DNA of 64,000 nucleotides, taken from NCBI RefSeq assembly GCF_030815415.1, contig NZ_JAUSWW010000001.1, positions 6,448,001-6,512,000 on the forward strand, written 5' to 3'. The notes beneath the pieces were generated by a model, which searched no databases, was not told where the DNA came from, and saw nothing but the letters and a program-made list of their open reading frames with translations. Each line of letters opens with the position of its first letter. Position 1 is the first letter of the stretch. The DNA is from Streptomyces canus. Its GTDB lineage: Bacteria > Actinomycetota > Actinomycetes > Streptomycetales > Streptomycetaceae. Position numbers and translations under genes: made by a program. Positions 42,716-50,793 of this stretch are shown piece by piece.

Positions 42716-44065
42716 TCAGGCCGATCCTGCCCCCTGCGGCGGGGCGGGGAACGGCACGACGGCCACTGTTACGTTGTCGTGGCCCCCGCCGTCCAGAGCG
42801 TGACCGACGAGCACCTGTGCGCTGTGCAGCGGACGCACCGCCGCGTCGAGCGGTACGGCCTCGGCCATCTCCTGCGCCGCCTCGGCGTAGTTCCACAGTC
42901 CGTCGGTGCACACCACCACTACACCCGCACGGTCCGGCTTGAAGGAAGCGGTGTGCGGCTCCAGTTCGTACGCGTCCGCGCCGAGCCAGCCGGTGATCGC
43001 GTGGGCCCGCTCGTCGGCGTAGGCCTCCGCCTCGTTCATCAGACCCGCGGCGACCATCTGCGCGGCCCACGAGTCGTCCTCGGTGAGCCGGGCCGGCAGC
43101 GAGCTGCGGTCGACCGGGACCCAGTAGGCGCGGCTGTCGCCGACCCAGCCGACGACCAGCAGCCCGGACGTCACGATCGCGCCGACGATCGTGCAGGCCG
43201 GGGCGTTCTGGTGCGGGGCGTGCTCCCGCGCCGTGGCCGGTTCCGCGGCCAGCGAGTTGACCGCGCGCGAGGCGGCGACGATCGCGTCGTGCATGGCCTG
43301 CTGCGGGTGCGTGCCGAGCGGCAGGGCGGCGAGCAGCGACTCGCTCGCCGCGCGGGACGCGGCCAGGGAGGCGTCGTCGGGGCGGGTCGCCGAGGAGACG
43401 CCGTCGCAGACGATCGCCATGGCGGCGGACCGGCCGTCGGGCAGGGTCGCGTTGCCGATGGCGAACGCGTCCTCGTTGCGGTGGTGGCGCAGGCCCCGGT
43501 CACTGACGGCCGCGATCGGGCCGGACTCCTGCTCCATGTGGTCGCGTTCGCGTGGCTGGGCGTGGCCGCAGTTCTCGCAGTAGCCGTCGTGGTCGACGCG
43601 CCCCGCACGGCAGGCGACACACACCTTGACGCCCTCCGCGGGGGTCGGCGTCTCCTGGGCGACGCGTGGGTCGGGTGCCTGGAGCGGGTACTCGTCCGGC
43701 TCCGGCGGGCGGTCGAAGCGCACGCCGGTGACGGGGGAGACCGGGGAACCGGTGGGCGGGGGCTCATGGGCGCCCGCCGCGGGCACGGCCGGCAGCTCAC
43801 GGCCGCCGGAGTCGGTGCCCGCCAGGTCCGTCGGCAGATGGGTGGCCGGCGGGGTGTCGGAACCGGCCGGCTCGGGGGCGACCGGCCAGGGGACCCCCTC
43901 GGCCGGACCCGAGCCGTTGACGACGAGCGTCGGCTCGTCGTCCGGCGGGGCGGGCACGGCGGACAGGTCGTATCCGCACGCACCACAGAAACGGTCCCCC
44001 GACTCGAGGGGTTCCTCGCAGCTCGGGCACCTCGACAGGGCGATCGGCTGGGGCATCTGCGACAT
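42716..44065 (-). CDS. PP2C-family protein phosphatase with N-terminal zinc ribbons
   Basis: A protein of 449 residues from ATG 44065, two nucleotides past the pknG stop. N-terminal zinc ribbon CPSCEEPLESGDRFCGACG, a Pro/Glu-rich linker of about 100 residues, a second ribbon CVACRAGRVDHDGYCENCG, then the PP2C domain from about residue 185: SDRGLRHHRNEDAFAIG, IVCDGVSSATR, VVGWVGDSRAYW, VVCTDGLWNYAEAA and GGHDNVTVAVV. All metal-binding aspartates are present, so it should be active Mn/Mg-dependent Ser/Thr phosphatase. Its substrates are most likely the PknG-type kinase and its targets. Confidence 0.93.
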   Translation of the reverse strand: MSQMPQPIALSRCPSCEEPLESGDRFCGACGYDLSAVPAPPDDEPTLVVNGSGPAEGVPWPVAPEPAGSDTPPATHLPTDLAGTDSGGRELPAVPAAGAHEPPPTGSPVSPVTGVRFDRPPEPDEYPLQAPDPRVAQETPTPAEGVKVCVACRAGRVDHDGYCENCGHAQPRERDHMEQESGPIAAVSDRGLRHHRNEDAFAIGNATLPDGRSAAMAIVCDGVSSATRPDDASLAASRAASESLLAALPLGTHPQQAMHDAIVAASRAVNSLAAEPATAREHAPHQNAPACTIVGAIVTSGLLVVGWVGDSRAYWVPVDRSSLPARLTEDDSWAAQMVAAGLMNEAEAYADERAHAITGWLGADAYELEPHTASFKPDRAGVVVVCTDGLWNYAEAAQEMAEAVPLDAAVRPLHSAQVLVGHALDGGGHDNVTVAVVPFPAPPQGAGSA

Positions 44066-44068
44066 CAA

Positions 44069-46600
44069 CTACACCCACGTCCGGGGGCGGTAACGATTGG
44101 CACGTTCCACCAGGTCGATCCTCTCCTCGCCGCCTCGGGCCAGCCGGGCCAGCGTGCGGTACGAACGCTCCAGTCCGAAGCGGAGTCCCCGCTCGTCCAG
44201 TTCGCTGCCGAGCAGTACCCGGCGTGCGGACGGTGCGGCGCCCTGACCACCGGAGAGTATCCAGTCCAGCGCGGAGCCGAGGACTTCCGCGGACAACTGC
44301 TCCCGGCGCGCCGGATCCAGCCCGTACGCGTCCAGCGCCTCGACCTGCCCCGCGGCCGCGGTCAGGTCGTCCAGGAACGGTACGTCACCGGCGGCCGCCG
44401 TGCGTCCGCGCAGTCGCGCCCGTACGGCGGCCACGCGGGCGGCCGTGTAGTGGATGGACGACTCCGGGACCGACTCCAGTGTCCGTACGGCGCCGGTGCG
44501 GTCCCCGCTCGCGAGCTGGACGCGGGCCAGACCGAAGGCGGCGCTGACATAGCTGGGGTCGGTCGACCACACGAGACGGTAGTACTCGGCCGCGTTGTCG
44601 AGCTGTCCCAGCACCTCCGCGCACAGGCCGAGCGCCAGCTTCGGCGCGGGCTCGCCCGGGAAGGCGTCGTAGATCGCGTCGAAGGCGAGCGCGGCGGCCT
44701 CGTGATCGCCGGTGACGAGCGAGGCGACTCCGCGGTACCAGACCACCCGCCAGTCGTCGGGCCGCTCCTCCTCCAGCCGCCGCAGGGCCTCCAGCGCGGT
44801 GTGGGCGTCCCCGTTCTCCAGCCACGCCCGGATCTGCCGCAGCCGGGTCTCGACGGAGGGCGCGGGTGCGGCGGCGAGTGCCCCCAGCAGCTCGGCGGCC
44901 GCGGTGGCCATGAGCCCGGCGAGGAACCCGGCGTTGGGATCGGCGGGGTCGACCCGGGGAACAGGCAGGGCCAGGGCCGCGGCCGGTGTCCCCACAGTCT
45001 TGACGAGGGACTCGGTGCTGCCGAGCGCCGGGACGACGACCCCGCCGCCGGCCGACAGCTGCGGAAGGGGAGAAGACGAACGGCGGCGGGTGACGACCAC
45101 CCGCGCCCCCAGCCGGGACACCTCGCCGTCCAGCTTCGGGAACAACTCCGTGTCCGTCACCCGCAGTTCGGGACCGAACAGCGTCGACAGCGCGGGCCGG
45201 GCGCGCCCCGTCTGGAGGGACACGACCTCCCGCAGCACGCCCGTCAGCTGCTCGGCCATCTCCTGCGCGGAGGCGAACCGGCGGGCCGGGTCCGGGTCGG
45301 TCGCGCGGACCAGCAGCCGGTAGAACGACTCGTACTGACGGAAGACCTCGATGTTGTCGGGGTCCGGCAGCGAGTCCACGAAGACGTTCGTGTAGCCCTG
45401 GAAGTCGAAGGCCAGGACCGCCAGCGTCCGCGCCACCGTGTACAGGTCGGAGGCGACCGAAGGGCCGACCTCCGCGACCTCCGGTGCCTGGTAGCCCACC
45501 GTGCCGTAGATGGCCGACTCGTCGTCGTCCATCCTGCGCACCGCGCCCATGTCGATGAGCTTGAGCTGGTCCTCGGTCTGGATGGCGTTGTCGACCTTGA
45601 AGTCGCAGTACAGCAGATTGCGGCTGTGCAGATGACCGAGGGCCTCCAGGGCCTCGATGCCGTACGCGCAGGCCTGCTCCACCGGCAGCGGGTCGCGCTT
45701 GCCGGTGGGGGTGCGGCGGTCGTTGGCGATCTCCTTGAGCGACTTGCCGCCGACGTACTCCATGACGATGTAGCCGTCGAGCGAGCCGGTGCGCTGGTCG
45801 AGGTGCTCGACGAAGTTGTAGATCCGCACGATGTTGGAGTGCTCGATCTCCGCGAGGAAGCGCCGCTCGGAGATGGCGGCGGCCATCGCGTCCTGGTCGC
45901 CGGTGTCCAGCAGGCCCTTCAGCACCACCCAGCGGTCGGACACCGCGCGGTCCACCGCGAGATAGACCCAGCCCAGACCGCCGTGCGCCAGACAGCCCAC
46001 GACCTCGTACTGGCCGTGCACGATGTCACCGGCGTTGAGCTTCGGGATGAAGGAGTACGGGTTCCCGCACTTCGTGCAGAAGCCCTCGGTGCGGCCGGGG
46101 CGGTCCCCGCGGGAGCGGCCCACCTGCGCCCCGCAGTCCGAGCGGGAGCAGAACCGCTTGCGCTCGGGGACCTCCGGGTTCTCCTGGACCATCGCGCGCG
46201 GGTCGGGCCGCGGCACGTCCGGGACCTGGACCAGACCCACGCCGAGCCGGCCGCGGGCGCTGGTGTTGGTGCTGGACCCGGAGCTGCGCACCGACACCGA
46301 GCGGCCCGTCGTACGGCCCGACAGGGCGCGCGAGAGGCGTCCCGACACCGAGCGCCGGGACTTCGACGACTGCGACGACGTACGGGAACTGGTACGGCTG
46401 CTGGCGCGCGAACTGCTGCTGGCCGAACCACGGGAGCTTTTGCCGCCGCCGGTGATACCGGTCGGCGGGGAACCCACCATGCCCTTCGACGACACCACCG
46501 GTGCCAGACCGCAGGTGTCGCAGTACAGTTCGCCACCGCCCACGTCCTCGTACGATCCGCCGCAGCCGGGCCGCTGACAGGTCTGCTGTGCCTCACTCAT
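44069..46600 (-). CDS. pknG: PknG-type Ser/Thr protein kinase with TPR domain
   Basis: A protein of 843 residues. A first zinc ribbon uses C8, C13, C27 and C30; residues 54-110 are extremely Ser/Arg-rich; a second, rubredoxin-like site (FCSRSDCG ... FCTKCG) leads into the kinase domain: GQYEVVGCLAHGGLGWVYLA, catalytic lysine about K228 (WVVLKG), then NLLYCDFKVDN with Asp near 333 where most kinases have H-R-D, and KLIDMGAVRRMD replacing D-F-G. These variants, the rubredoxin site and the C-terminal TPR helices (TALEALRRLEEERPDDWRV, onward to about residue 750) define PknG. Known PknG controls 2-oxoglutarate dehydrogenase flux via GarA/OdhI in response to amino acids. Starts by ATGA overlap with the coiled-coil gene. 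Confidence 0.95.
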   Translation of the reverse strand: MSEAQQTCQRPGCGGSYEDVGGGELYCDTCGLAPVVSSKGMVGSPPTGITGGGKSSRGSASSSSRASSRTSSRTSSQSSKSRRSVSGRLSRALSGRTTGRSVSVRSSGSSTNTSARGRLGVGLVQVPDVPRPDPRAMVQENPEVPERKRFCSRSDCGAQVGRSRGDRPGRTEGFCTKCGNPYSFIPKLNAGDIVHGQYEVVGCLAHGGLGWVYLAVDRAVSDRWVVLKGLLDTGDQDAMAAAISERRFLAEIEHSNIVRIYNFVEHLDQRTGSLDGYIVMEYVGGKSLKEIANDRRTPTGKRDPLPVEQACAYGIEALEALGHLHSRNLLYCDFKVDNAIQTEDQLKLIDMGAVRRMDDDESAIYGTVGYQAPEVAEVGPSVASDLYTVARTLAVLAFDFQGYTNVFVDSLPDPDNIEVFRQYESFYRLLVRATDPDPARRFASAQEMAEQLTGVLREVVSLQTGRARPALSTLFGPELRVTDTELFPKLDGEVSRLGARVVVTRRRSSSPLPQLSAGGGVVVPALGSTESLVKTVGTPAAALALPVPRVDPADPNAGFLAGLMATAAAELLGALAAAPAPSVETRLRQIRAWLENGDAHTALEALRRLEEERPDDWRVVWYRGVASLVTGDHEAAALAFDAIYDAFPGEPAPKLALGLCAEVLGQLDNAAEYYRLVWSTDPSYVSAAFGLARVQLASGDRTGAVRTLESVPESSIHYTAARVAAVRARLRGRTAAAGDVPFLDDLTAAAGQVEALDAYGLDPARREQLSAEVLGSALDWILSGGQGAAPSARRVLLGSELDERGLRFGLERSYRTLARLARGGEERIDLVERANRYRPRTWV

Positions 46601-47931
46601 GACTGGGCCTCCCCCCTACGGTCCTCGGGCCCGCTCTGCTCCGGCACCCGCGGGCTGCGGAACAGGTCGGCGGCCGCCTGCTGGTAGCGCAGGACGGCCT
46701 GTTCGGCGACGCGCAGATCGCAGGGCGCGCTCCACAGCATGCGGCGCGCCGCGTCGTACCGCTCGATGAGGAACGGATCCTCGGCGAGGCCGTGCCGGGC
46801 GACCTTCGCCTTGTACGCGTCGAGGCGGCCGCGCAGCTCCGCGCGGACCGCCAAAGGCTGGGTGACCGCGCTCAACGACTCGCGGGCACGCAGCAGTTCG
46901 TCCTCCGCCTTCTGCTCCAGGGACTCCAGGAGCGGCGAGAGGCGGTGCCACTGGGCCTGTCTGCGGTACTCGGCGGCCGTCGCCAGCTGCTCCTGCAGCG
47001 CGGTCGGCGGCCCGCTGACGACGGGCACCTCCGTGGCGGCGATCTTCGCCAGCACCTCGCCGCGCGCGATGCGGGCCTCGGCGAGCGTACGGTCCGCGCG
47101 GGACAGCACGTCACGCAGCCTGACCAGGCGCTGCTCGGCGTCCTGGCGGACCGTCAGCACCGCGTCGATCTCCCGGCGCACGTCCTCCAGGGCGCGTGCC
47201 TCCCGGTCGTACACCGTGGTGTCGGGCCGGCCGCCGCCCGGTGCCGAACTCCCCTGTGCCGGCAGCCAGTACGCCAGCGGGTCCGACACCACCTGCTCCC
47301 GCAGATGCGTCAGCGTGCGCGTGATGCGCTCCAGGTCGTCGCCGGCCGGGTGCTCGCCCGGGCGGACGCCGACGGAGTGCGCGAGCTTGCGGGTGCGCTG
47401 GAGCTCCGCGGCCAGTAGATCTATGCGCGCGGGCAGCGCCGACCACACCGCGTCGGCGGCGACGACCATGTCGAGGCTCGTCGCGTACAGCTCGTTCATC
47501 CGGTCGACGAGGGTGACCAGGCTGAACTGCTCGCTCAGCTTGCCCGAATTGCCGTGCAGCGTCGGCGCGTTGGCCGTCGCCGTGGCGCTGCCGGCCACCG
47601 TGACCGACTCGCCGCGCAGCAGCTCCGTCAGCTCCGCCAGATCGCCCTGGCTGGACCAGCGACGGCGGGACCTGATCTCCCGGGCGCTGCGCAACGCGTC
47701 CGTGTACGCGTCGAAGTACGCCCACAGCAGCGTGATCGACGCCTCCGCGGACGTCCAGCGCTCCTTGGTGACACCCGTGAGCGCGGCGCCCTCGAGCAGT
47801 CTGCGGCCCGAGTGGTCCTGCAGGGCGAGGAGTGAGGTCTCGATCGCCTCGTACTCCGCGCCGAGCCGCGCCAGCGCACGGTCCACCTCGTCCCGGTCCA
47901 TCACCGGCCCGGGGGGTCCCGTGACGCCCAT
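46597..47931 (-). CDS. Coiled-coil protein of the PknG cluster, unknown
   Basis: A protein of 444 residues with no recognised domain, ATG start with AGAGGTGATCG directly ahead. It is almost entirely helical, with long heptad-like stretches (DREARALEDVRREIDAVLTV, DAEQRLVRLRDVLSRADRTL, LESLEQKAEDELLRARESL) and no membrane segment or cysteine-rich motif. Its stop overlaps the kinase ATG, so it is translated in fixed ratio with PknG. Mycobacterial glnX-glnH-pknG lacks such a gene between glnH and pknG, so it is a lineage addition. A scaffold linking membrane sensor and kinase is plausible but only inferred. Confidence 0.8.
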   Translation of the reverse strand: MGVTGPPGPVMDRDEVDRALARLGAEYEAIETSLLALQDHSGRRLLEGAALTGVTKERWTSAEASITLLWAYFDAYTDALRSAREIRSRRRWSSQGDLAELTELLRGESVTVAGSATATANAPTLHGNSGKLSEQFSLVTLVDRMNELYATSLDMVVAADAVWSALPARIDLLAAELQRTRKLAHSVGVRPGEHPAGDDLERITRTLTHLREQVVSDPLAYWLPAQGSSAPGGGRPDTTVYDREARALEDVRREIDAVLTVRQDAEQRLVRLRDVLSRADRTLAEARIARGEVLAKIAATEVPVVSGPPTALQEQLATAAEYRRQAQWHRLSPLLESLEQKAEDELLRARESLSAVTQPLAVRAELRGRLDAYKAKVARHGLAEDPFLIERYDAARRMLWSAPCDLRVAEQAVLRYQQAAADLFRSPRVPEQSGPEDRRGEAQS

Positions 47932-47993
47932 CGATCACCTCTCGCTGCTGCGTTGTCGGGGTTGGGTTCGCGTTGTGGGGGGTTCGCTCCGCG

Positions 47994-49100
47994 TCAGCTC
48001 TTGCGCAGGTATTCCGGAGCCGGGGGCTCGGACTTCGCCGAGTCCGTTCCCAGTGTCGCCGACAGCCACTTGTCGTACGACGCCTGCCAGCCGTTCGCGG
48101 TGTCCTTGCGGTAGTCCACCAGGATCTGGTTGACCCGGCGTACCAGATCGTCGGCGTCGAGCTTCATCGCCACGCCGTAGTACTCGGTGGTGAAGGGGGC
48201 GTCGCCCTTGAGCTCGACCGTCGGGTCCTGCGCGGCCTGGCTCGCGGCGAGCGCGCCGTCGGTGACCACGGCGTCGACCTCACCGAGCTGGATCCGCACC
48301 AGGCAGTCGAGTTGGTTGGGGACGACGGTGGAGGTGATGTCGGTGGTCTTGGGGAGCTTGCCGGCCTTCTGGCGCGCCTTCAGCTCGGAGTTGGCCGTCG
48401 AACTCGCCGCCGTGCACACCTTCTTGTCGGCGAGAGAGCCGTCGGGGCCGGTGATCGGCGAGGACTTGGGCGCGAGGACCTGCTGGCCCGTCTTGAAGTA
48501 CGGGGCGGAGAAGGCCACGTCGGCCATCCGGCTGCAGTTGATGGTCATCGTGCGGACCACCATGTCGACCCGGCCCGACTGGATCGCCGGGATGCGCTGG
48601 TTGGTGGGGATCGCCTTGAACTGCACGGCGTTCGGGTCGCCGAGGATCTCCTGGGCGATCCGGTGCACCAGGTCGATGTCGAAGCCCTCCAGCGTGTTGC
48701 CGCCCTCGTCGTTGTTGGGGTCGCGGTAGCCCCAGCGGTAGCTGTTCTGGTCGACGCCGACGATCAGCTTGCGCTTCTCGCCCTCGCGGGCCTTGATCTT
48801 CTTGATGGTGTCGCCGTCCGCGCTCGACGGGGACAGGGTCTGCTTCTCCGGGGCCTTCTTGATCTGCGGGTCCAGGCAGGGATCGTCCTCGGCCCTCGCC
48901 TGGACGCCGTGGGCCACGCCCGGGCCGCCGGTGCTCTCGCCCTCGCCGGACGACTGCGTCAGCGGCAGCAGCAGGACGAAGGCGACCGCGAGGGCGCAGA
49001 CGACCGCCATCGCGGCGACCCCGCCCCAGCCCTTCAGACCGGTCCGCAGTGCTCGCCCACGTCGTGTACGCCGTGCCTTCGGTGCGTGCGGTGCTCGCAT
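47994..49100 (-). CDS. glnH: GlnH-like extracytoplasmic amino-acid-binding protein
   Basis: A protein of 368 residues from ATG 49100 with AGAGGGGGC ahead; a GTG at 49118 overlapping the glnX stop would add six residues. A basic N-terminus and one hydrophobic helix (GVAAMAVVCALAVAFVLLLP) anchor or export it; there is no lipobox cysteine. The rest is a family 3 solute-binding fold: KLIVGVDQNSYRWGYRDP, LEGFDIDLVHRIAQEILGD, IPAIQSGRVDMVVRTMTI, DVAFSAPYFKTGQQVL. Mycobacterial GlnH binds aspartate/glutamate and signals through GlnX to PknG. No ABC permease or ATPase is nearby, so a sensing role and not transport is the better reading. Confidence 0.85.
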   Translation of the reverse strand: MRAPHAPKARRTRRGRALRTGLKGWGGVAAMAVVCALAVAFVLLLPLTQSSGEGESTGGPGVAHGVQARAEDDPCLDPQIKKAPEKQTLSPSSADGDTIKKIKAREGEKRKLIVGVDQNSYRWGYRDPNNDEGGNTLEGFDIDLVHRIAQEILGDPNAVQFKAIPTNQRIPAIQSGRVDMVVRTMTINCSRMADVAFSAPYFKTGQQVLAPKSSPITGPDGSLADKKVCTAASSTANSELKARQKAGKLPKTTDITSTVVPNQLDCLVRIQLGEVDAVVTDGALAASQAAQDPTVELKGDAPFTTEYYGVAMKLDADDLVRRVNQILVDYRKDTANGWQASYDKWLSATLGTDSAKSEPPAPEYLRKS

Positions 49101-49114
49101 CGGCTTGCCCCCTC

Positions 49115-50584
49115 TCACCGGTACTCCGACAGCCTGCGGCCGATGCCGAGGACCGCGCCGGCCGCGCCCAGGACGGCGAGGACGGCGGCGCCCACCGGGA
49201 GCCCCGTCATCGCGCCCCGGCCGTCGCCGGCCGCCTGCGCGAACTCGGCCTCCTCGTGCTCGAGCGCGCCGGCGAGGTTGTCGTCGACGCTGTCGAAGCA
49301 CTCGCCGGTCGCGCCCTTGGCGCCGATGACCAGGTTCAGGGCCTCGTCGTAGTTGCCGAACTCGTCCTGTTCACGGGCCGCGGCGTGCCGCTCCTTCCAC
49401 ACCGTCATGTTGCCCTGGGCGGCCGTGACCGGCTTCTTGCCGGAGCCGTCGTCGGCGAGCTTCGCCGCCTCCGCCAGGCCCTTGCCGAGGGTCTTCATGT
49501 CGGTGTCGAAGTCGTAGTCGTAGGCGTCCACGCTCACGTCTTTGCCGTTGGCGTCCTTGACCATCTTCGTCTCGGCGCCGCGGGCCACCAGGGTCAGGTT
49601 CTCGTTGCCGCGCGCCTTGAGAGAGGCGATGCGGGCGTCGTGCAGCACGTTGAGCGAGCGGACACCGTGGTCGTAGGAGTCGTTCAGGTCCGCGCGCGCG
49701 ACGCTGTGGCCCACGACGAGCCACAGCATGACGACCGTCGCGGTGGCCGTCGCGGCCACCAGACCGTGGTTCATGAGGCGGTTGGTGCGCTGGTAGTTGC
49801 GGTGCTGGGCCCAGGCGAGCGCGGCCAGGGCGAGGACGCCGAGACCGATCGCGGCCCAGGGGTAGGGCGTCGCGTCGGCGTAGTCGGCGCGCAGCCGCTG
49901 GTTCTCCTTCTTGTACAGGTCCTCGGCCGCCGGGAGCATGTCGTTCTGCATCGTCTCGTTGGCGAAGCGCAGCCAGGCGCCGCCGACGGGAAAGCCCTGG
50001 CGGTTGTTGGTCCGCGCGCGCTCCACATAGCCCTTGTACTGCGGCAGCAGACGGTTGAGCTCGGAGACGGTCGCGGCGGCGGCGGAACCGGGGTCGGAGT
50101 TCGCGGCGGCCTTGACGAGGCCGGCCGCGGCCCGGTCGATGTCCTTCTCGTAGCGGTCGCGGGACGCGGCCGACTCCTGGCCGCCCGCCAGGAAGTTGCC
50201 GGAGGCGGTGGTGTTGGCGTCGGCGAGGCTGCGGTAGATGTCTGCGGCGGCGCTGCTGAGCGGCTGGCTCTTGTTCAGGACGTCGTCGGCGGCCGCCGCG
50301 CGGTCCGTCATCTGCCAGGCGGTGACCGCGCCGAAGGCCACCACGAGGGCGGCGAGGAAAGCGCCGATGATCCGCAGCCGGCCGGGTTCGGTGGTGGCCG
50401 CGGCGCGCAGCCGGTCGACGCCCTCGGCGAACGCGGTGCGACGGGGCTCCGGCGGTGGGGCGGGTATGGGGGAGCCGCCGCCCGGTGAGCCGTTGGAATA
50501 CGTCGGTTGTGGTGGTACCGCGGGCATGGTGGGCATGCCTGGTACCGGTGGTGGTGCCGCGCTGCTTTTCGGCGGGTGTGTCAC
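49115..50584 (-). CDS. glnX: GlnX-like four-helix membrane sensor
   Basis: A protein of 489 residues. A Pro-rich cytoplasmic tail (1-55) precedes TM1 at about 71-91. A helical external domain with conserved DIYRSLADANTTASGNFLAGG follows to about 237, then TM2 (about 238-256), TM3 (about 271-291), a second external domain (CFDSVDDNLAGALEHEEAEF near its end) and TM4 at about 458-480. The layout of two external helical bundles between membrane helices matches GlnX, the membrane partner that relays GlnH ligand binding to PknG in mycobacteria. GTG start with GGGGGAGGT 6 nt ahead; first gene of the cluster. Its stop overlaps a GTG ahead of glnH. Confidence 0.8.
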   Translation of the reverse strand: MTHPPKSSAAPPPVPGMPTMPAVPPQPTYSNGSPGGGSPIPAPPPEPRRTAFAEGVDRLRAAATTEPGRLRIIGAFLAALVVAFGAVTAWQMTDRAAAADDVLNKSQPLSSAAADIYRSLADANTTASGNFLAGGQESAASRDRYEKDIDRAAAGLVKAAANSDPGSAAAATVSELNRLLPQYKGYVERARTNNRQGFPVGGAWLRFANETMQNDMLPAAEDLYKKENQRLRADYADATPYPWAAIGLGVLALAALAWAQHRNYQRTNRLMNHGLVAATATATVVMLWLVVGHSVARADLNDSYDHGVRSLNVLHDARIASLKARGNENLTLVARGAETKMVKDANGKDVSVDAYDYDFDTDMKTLGKGLAEAAKLADDGSGKKPVTAAQGNMTVWKERHAAAREQDEFGNYDEALNLVIGAKGATGECFDSVDDNLAGALEHEEAEFAQAAGDGRGAMTGLPVGAAVLAVLGAAGAVLGIGRRLSEYR

Positions 50585-50617
50585 TGTTGACCTCCCCCAT
50601 GGTCATCCGTCGCGGCA

Positions 50618-50623
50618 AGTATC
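50618..50623 (-). promoter_or_regulatory. -10-like box GATACT ahead of the glnX-pknG cluster
   Basis: Read leftward GATACT lies about 34 nt before the GTG start of the glnX-like gene. No convincing -35 partner. Confidence 0.3.
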
Positions 50624-50650
50624 GCTGCCGGGACCGACATCCGCACCGGC

Positions 50651-50677
50651 CTTCACTGGATCTTGATCGGATTGCAG
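50651..50677 (-). promoter_or_regulatory. GATC-N2-GATC type motif upstream of the glnX-pknG cluster
   Basis: Read leftward: AATCCGATCAAGATCC followed by AGTGAAG, matching the element at 37731-37757 at 21 of 27 positions. It lies just upstream of the -10-like GATACT. Confidence 0.45.
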
Positions 50678-50793
50678 TGCGGTGCGCGGGTTTCCGGCAT
50701 TGCTCGGCGCCCCGCACCACCCCCTGCCCATTCACACGCGGGGGGGATCTGTTCGGTTCCAGGTTCGGGTTTCGGGGGCGGTGTCAGGGTGCT

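Noticed and set aside
42668..46687. Plus-strand open frame of 1339 codons
   Set aside because: Exact antisense shadow of the phosphatase and kinase genes; no motifs and atypical composition.
47994..49100. GlnH-like protein as part of an ABC amino-acid importer
   Set aside because: No permease or ABC ATPase for amino acids lies nearby and the gene is embedded with a sensor and kinase; signalling is the simpler reading.
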